Shown here: positions 61,315 to 64,000 of the stretch, piece by piece | Position numbering within the stretch: position 1 is the stretch's first letter | Layout: the number at the start of each line of letters is the position of its first letter | Source: Edaphobacter aggregans DSM 19364 | GTDB taxonomy: Bacteria; Acidobacteriota; Terriglobia; Terriglobales; Acidobacteriaceae | Assembly (NCBI RefSeq): GCF_000745965.1 | Contig: NZ_JQKI01000014.1 | Coordinates: 62,001 to 126,000 of the forward strand | Direction: 5' to 3' | Length of the DNA stretch: 64,000 nt | Notes under the pieces: model-generated | What the model was told of the DNA's origin: nothing | The model's input: the letters and a program-made list of their open reading frames with translations, nothing else | Database searches by the model: none | Position numbers and translations under genes: made by a program

Positions 61315-62622
61315 TTGAACGAAATTCTCATCACTGGTGTTCGTGTCATCGATCTGCGCTTCCCCACATCGCGCGAACATATCGGTTCGGACGCCGTCAA
61401 CAGAGATCCCGATTACTCGGCCGCCTACTGCATTCTTGAGACGAACTCCGGCCTCGAGGGTCACGGTCTCACCTTCACCCTCGGCCGTGGCACCGATCTC
61501 GTCGTGCAGGCCGCGCGACACCTCTCGCGCTACGTCGCCAATCGCACACTCAGCTCGCTTACGGACGATCTCGGCGCCTTCTCGCGCCAGCTTACCGACG
61601 AATCCCAGTTCCGTTGGCTTGGCCCGGAGAAGGGTGTCATCCACCTCGCGGCCGGCGCTCTCATCAACGCCGTCTGGGACCTTTACGCCCGCGCGGAGAA
61701 CAAGCCTCTCTGGCAGCTGCTTGCGGATCTGGATCCCTGCGAAATCCTCAAGGCGGTTGACTTCCGCTACATCGACGACGCCCTAACCCCGGAGGAGGCC
61801 CGCGCGATCCTCGAGAAGGCGCGCAGTACCGGCCAGGCGGAGCGCTTCGCACAGCTTCGCGAGAAAGGCTATCCCGCCTACACTACCTCGGTCGGCTGGT
61901 TCGGCTACTCCGACGATAAGATTCGCGGCCTCTGCCACGAAGCCCTTGCCGAAGGCTGGACGCACTTCAAGCTCAAGGTGGGCGGCGAACCTGCTGAAGA
62001 CCTCCGCCGCGGCCACATTGTGCGTAGTGAGATCGGCTGGACGAACAAGCTCATGGTGGACGCCAACCAGAAGTGGGGCGTCCTCGAGGCCATCGACCGC
62101 ACCCGTCAGCTCGCCGAGCTAAAGCCCTGGTGGATGGAGGAGCCCACCAACCCCGACGACATCCTCGGCCACGCCCGCATCCGCCGTGAGGTCCCCCAGG
62201 TCCGCATCGCCACCGGCGAGCACTGTCACAACCGCGTCATGTTCAAGCAGTTCCTTCAGGCCGACGCCATCGACGTCGTACAGCTCGATAGCTGCCGCGT
62301 AGCCGGTGTCAACGAGAACCTCGCCATTCTTCTGCTGGCAGCGAAGTTCGGCAAGCCCGTCTGCCCCCACGCAGGCGGGGTTGGACTCTGCGAGTACGTC
62401 CAGCATCTCTCGATCTTCGACTTTCTCTGCGTATCGGCGACGATGGAGAGTCGCGTGATCGAGTTCGTCGATCATCTGCACGATCACTTCGTCACCCCCG
62501 TCCACATCCGCAACGGCCACTACCTTGTGCCGACCGAGCCGGGATACAGCATCGAGATTCGTAGAGAGTCTCTTAACCGCTTCGCCTATCCAGAGGGCGA
62601 GGCCTGGAGCACGAAGGCATGA
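61315..62622 (+). CDS. fucD: L-fuconate dehydratase (enolase superfamily)
   Basis: A 435-residue Mg-dependent enzyme that dehydrates L-fuconate to 2-keto-3-deoxy-L-fuconate. ITGVRVIDLRFPTSREHIGSDA and NRDPDYSAAYCILET are the FucD N-terminal block. Active-site residues are K221 (FKLKVGG), D249 and N251 (MVDANQKW), E275 (WMEEPTNPDD), E302 (TGEHCHNR) and H352 (PHAGGVGLCEY). No ATG fits; translation most likely starts at TTG 61315, with GAAGGGAAT about 14 bases upstream. Its stop overlaps the next start. Confidence 0.93.
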   Translation: MNEILITGVRVIDLRFPTSREHIGSDAVNRDPDYSAAYCILETNSGLEGHGLTFTLGRGTDLVVQAARHLSRYVANRTLSSLTDDLGAFSRQLTDESQFRWLGPEKGVIHLAAGALINAVWDLYARAENKPLWQLLADLDPCEILKAVDFRYIDDALTPEEARAILEKARSTGQAERFAQLREKGYPAYTTSVGWFGYSDDKIRGLCHEALAEGWTHFKLKVGGEPAEDLRRGHIVRSEIGWTNKLMVDANQKWGVLEAIDRTRQLAELKPWWMEEPTNPDDILGHARIRREVPQVRIATGEHCHNRVMFKQFLQADAIDVVQLDSCRVAGVNENLAILLLAAKFGKPVCPHAGGVGLCEYVQHLSIFDFLCVSATMESRVIEFVDHLHDHFVTPVHIRNGHYLVPTEPGYSIEIRRESLNRFAYPEGEAWSTKA

Positions 62623-63497
62623 AGTTCGTTACATTTTCCGGAAAGAAATCCTCAACGCTGAACCCTTCGGCCGTTCTTAGCCGCGACATCCCCACTCCGG
62701 GCGTGCTCATCGGCGATGAGGTTATTGGCCTCACCGGCCTCGCCCACTCCAGCGTTCTCGCGATCATCGAAGGCGGGCAGCTCGCGCTCAAGGAAGTCGC
62801 CGACAAACTAGACAAGGCGCCTCACATCGCTCTCGCTGACGTCACCCTCCACGCGCCGATTCGTCCCCCGCGCATCTTCGCCGTCGGCCTCAACTACGCC
62901 AGCCATGCCGCGGAGTCGAAGATGGCAGTCCAGAAAGTCCCGACCGTCTTCATGAAGCTCTCAAGCTCCGTCGTCGGGCCTGACACCGCAGTCATCCTTC
63001 CCAAGGTCAGCACACAGCCCGACTATGAGGCTGAGTTCGCCGTCGTCATCGGCAAGCCTGGCTACCAGATTCCCGCCTCTGACTGGCAGGAGTACGTCTT
63101 CGGCTACACCATCGTGAACGACGTCAGCGCGCGTGACATCCAACTTGCCACCTCGCAATGGACTCTCGGCAAATCTTTCCCCACCTTCTCCCCCCTCGGC
63201 CCCGCGATCGTCACGGCTGACGAAGTTCCCGATCCGCACGCGCTCGACATCTCCCTTACCATCAACGGCGAGACGATGCAGTCATCGAACACCCGCGACC
63301 TTATCTTCAAGATTCCCGCGCTCATCGAATACATCTCGAGCCTCACATCGATTGAAGCTGGCGACGTCATCAGCACCGGAACCCCTGAGGGTGTGGGTCT
63401 CGGCCGCACCCCGCAGCGTTGGCTCAAGCCGAACGAAGAGATGGTCATCACCATTGAAAAGCTCGGCAGGCTGCGCAACCCCACAGTAGCCGAGTAG
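62619..63497 (+). CDS. Fumarylacetoacetate-hydrolase-family protein
   Basis: A 292-residue enzyme of the FAH superfamily. RIFAVGLNYASHAAES, PTVFMKLSSSVVGP, YEAEFAVVIGK with the metal-binding Glu pair, GYTIVNDVSARDIQ and STGTPEGVGLGR are the family blocks. In the fuconate context it probably cleaves 2,4-diketo-3-deoxy-L-fuconate to pyruvate and lactate. The ATG overlaps the fucD stop (ATGA). Fucose dehydrogenase and lactonase are not in the window. Confidence 0.92.
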   Translation: MKFVTFSGKKSSTLNPSAVLSRDIPTPGVLIGDEVIGLTGLAHSSVLAIIEGGQLALKEVADKLDKAPHIALADVTLHAPIRPPRIFAVGLNYASHAAESKMAVQKVPTVFMKLSSSVVGPDTAVILPKVSTQPDYEAEFAVVIGKPGYQIPASDWQEYVFGYTIVNDVSARDIQLATSQWTLGKSFPTFSPLGPAIVTADEVPDPHALDISLTINGETMQSSNTRDLIFKIPALIEYISSLTSIEAGDVISTGTPEGVGLGRTPQRWLKPNEEMVITIEKLGRLRNPTVAE

Positions 63498-63601
63498 TCC
63501 TTCAGCGCCGCCCCGGTCGCCGCGCCGCGCCATCGGACAATGGCGTAGCGCGGCAACGTTCTGCAACTCTCGTACAGTACGCAAGCGGCTTCTCATCGTG
63601 T

Positions 63602-64000
63602 AATCTCAGCGGTGACTCCCCATGGGTTCGCAGCACTCTTCAACCCCGTCGCGGTGTCTCCGCCCGCCCGCTGCTCGTCCTCCTGACGGCGCTGCTGCTT
63701 GCCGCAACGATCCGTGGGCAGACACTTGCGACCACAGTTCCCCTCGTACTTCCATCCGCCATTGCCTTCGATAATCAGGGCAATCTCTACTTCGCTGAGA
63801 CCGCCAACCACATCATCCGCAAAGTCGACGCTTCAAGCTACATCACCACGGTTGCAGGTACTGGCACGCAGGGATTCTCCGGCGACGGCGGAGCCGCCGC
63901 GTCCGCGCTGCTCGATTCCCCTCAGGGACTCGCCGTCAACGCCGCGAACCTCTACATCGCCGACACCCACAACCATCGCATCCGCAGAATTCAGCTCGCC
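63602..64000 (+). CDS. NHL-repeat protein, start unclear, cut by window end
   Basis: The frame with codons beginning at 63602 reads a signal-like LLVLLTALLLAATIRGQ and then blades of an NHL propeller: AIAFDNQGNLYFAETANHII, KVDASSYITTVAGTGTQGFS, GDGGAAASALLDSPQGLAVN and LYIADTHNHRIRRIQL. No ATG, GTG or TTG occurs in this frame between 63458 and the window end. An ATG at 63622 lies in another frame, so either a one-base shift near 63640-63655 or a non-standard start must be assumed. The 3' part is beyond the window. Confidence 0.75.

Overview
This window looks like a chromosomal segment of an Acidobacteriota bacterium, most likely of the class Terriglobia (Granulicella/Terriglobus/Edaphobacter type). 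The basis is high GC, a secreted protein of the VWFA-related acidobacterial type, S55/SpoIVB-like and NHL/beta-propeller secreted proteins, and intergenic repeats of a kind I associate with these genomes. No organism search could be run. There is no phage, no transposase and no CRISPR array. Genes lie in short runs on both strands, often with ATGA stop/start overlaps.

Layout. 0-5.7 kb: the cobalamin and AdoMet part of methionine synthase (metH, cut by the window edge), a receiver-like protein, then a clear S-box (SAM-I class) riboswitch leading a threonine-synthase-like PLP enzyme and a ubiquitin-fold sulfur-carrier-like protein, followed by two tiny membrane protein genes. 5.7-19.8 kb: a proteostasis block (lon, clpX, clpP, tig, clpC) interspersed with an FkbM methyltransferase, a membrane-anchored aldose-epimerase-like protein, a family 5 uracil-DNA glycosylase and a YtxH protein. 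19-28.6 kb: lolD and a lolC/E permease separated by a convergent membrane gene, a secreted beta-propeller protein, a zinc alcohol dehydrogenase, an S55-peptidase-like protein and a VWFA protein. 28.6-35.3 kb: DinB protein, tRNA-Gln, and the overlapping mutS-anmK-lipoprotein operon. 35.3-44.7 kb: a heme cluster (hemX-like, hemA, hemC, hemD, hemQ) with a FecR-domain protein, an AdiA-type decarboxylase and nth among the heme genes. 44.7-55.4 kb: DedA, a polytopic membrane protein, inositol-3-phosphate synthase, a CPA2 antiporter, a frameshifted Tat-exported ferritin-like protein, a protein resembling only the Rossmann domain of urocanase, engB and a glycine-zipper lipoprotein. 55.5-64 kb: a sugar porter, a large beta-propeller lipoprotein, and a deoxysugar (L-fucose/L-rhamnose) module of mutarotase, SDR dehydrogenase, L-fuconate dehydratase and FAH-family hydrolase, ending in an NHL-repeat gene cut by the window.

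The most interesting locus is 3289-5101. A SAM riboswitch, whose ligand reports methionine status, controls a PLP enzyme of the threonine synthase fold and a sulfur-carrier-like protein ending in Gly-Gly-Ser-Arg. By analogy with CysO/CysM (O-phosphoserine plus protein thiocarboxylate gives cysteine) and HcyS (protein-thiocarboxylate methionine synthesis in Wolinella), this pair could make homocysteine from O-phosphohomoserine and a protein thiocarboxylate, feeding the metH gene next door. That is inference and needs biochemical testing.
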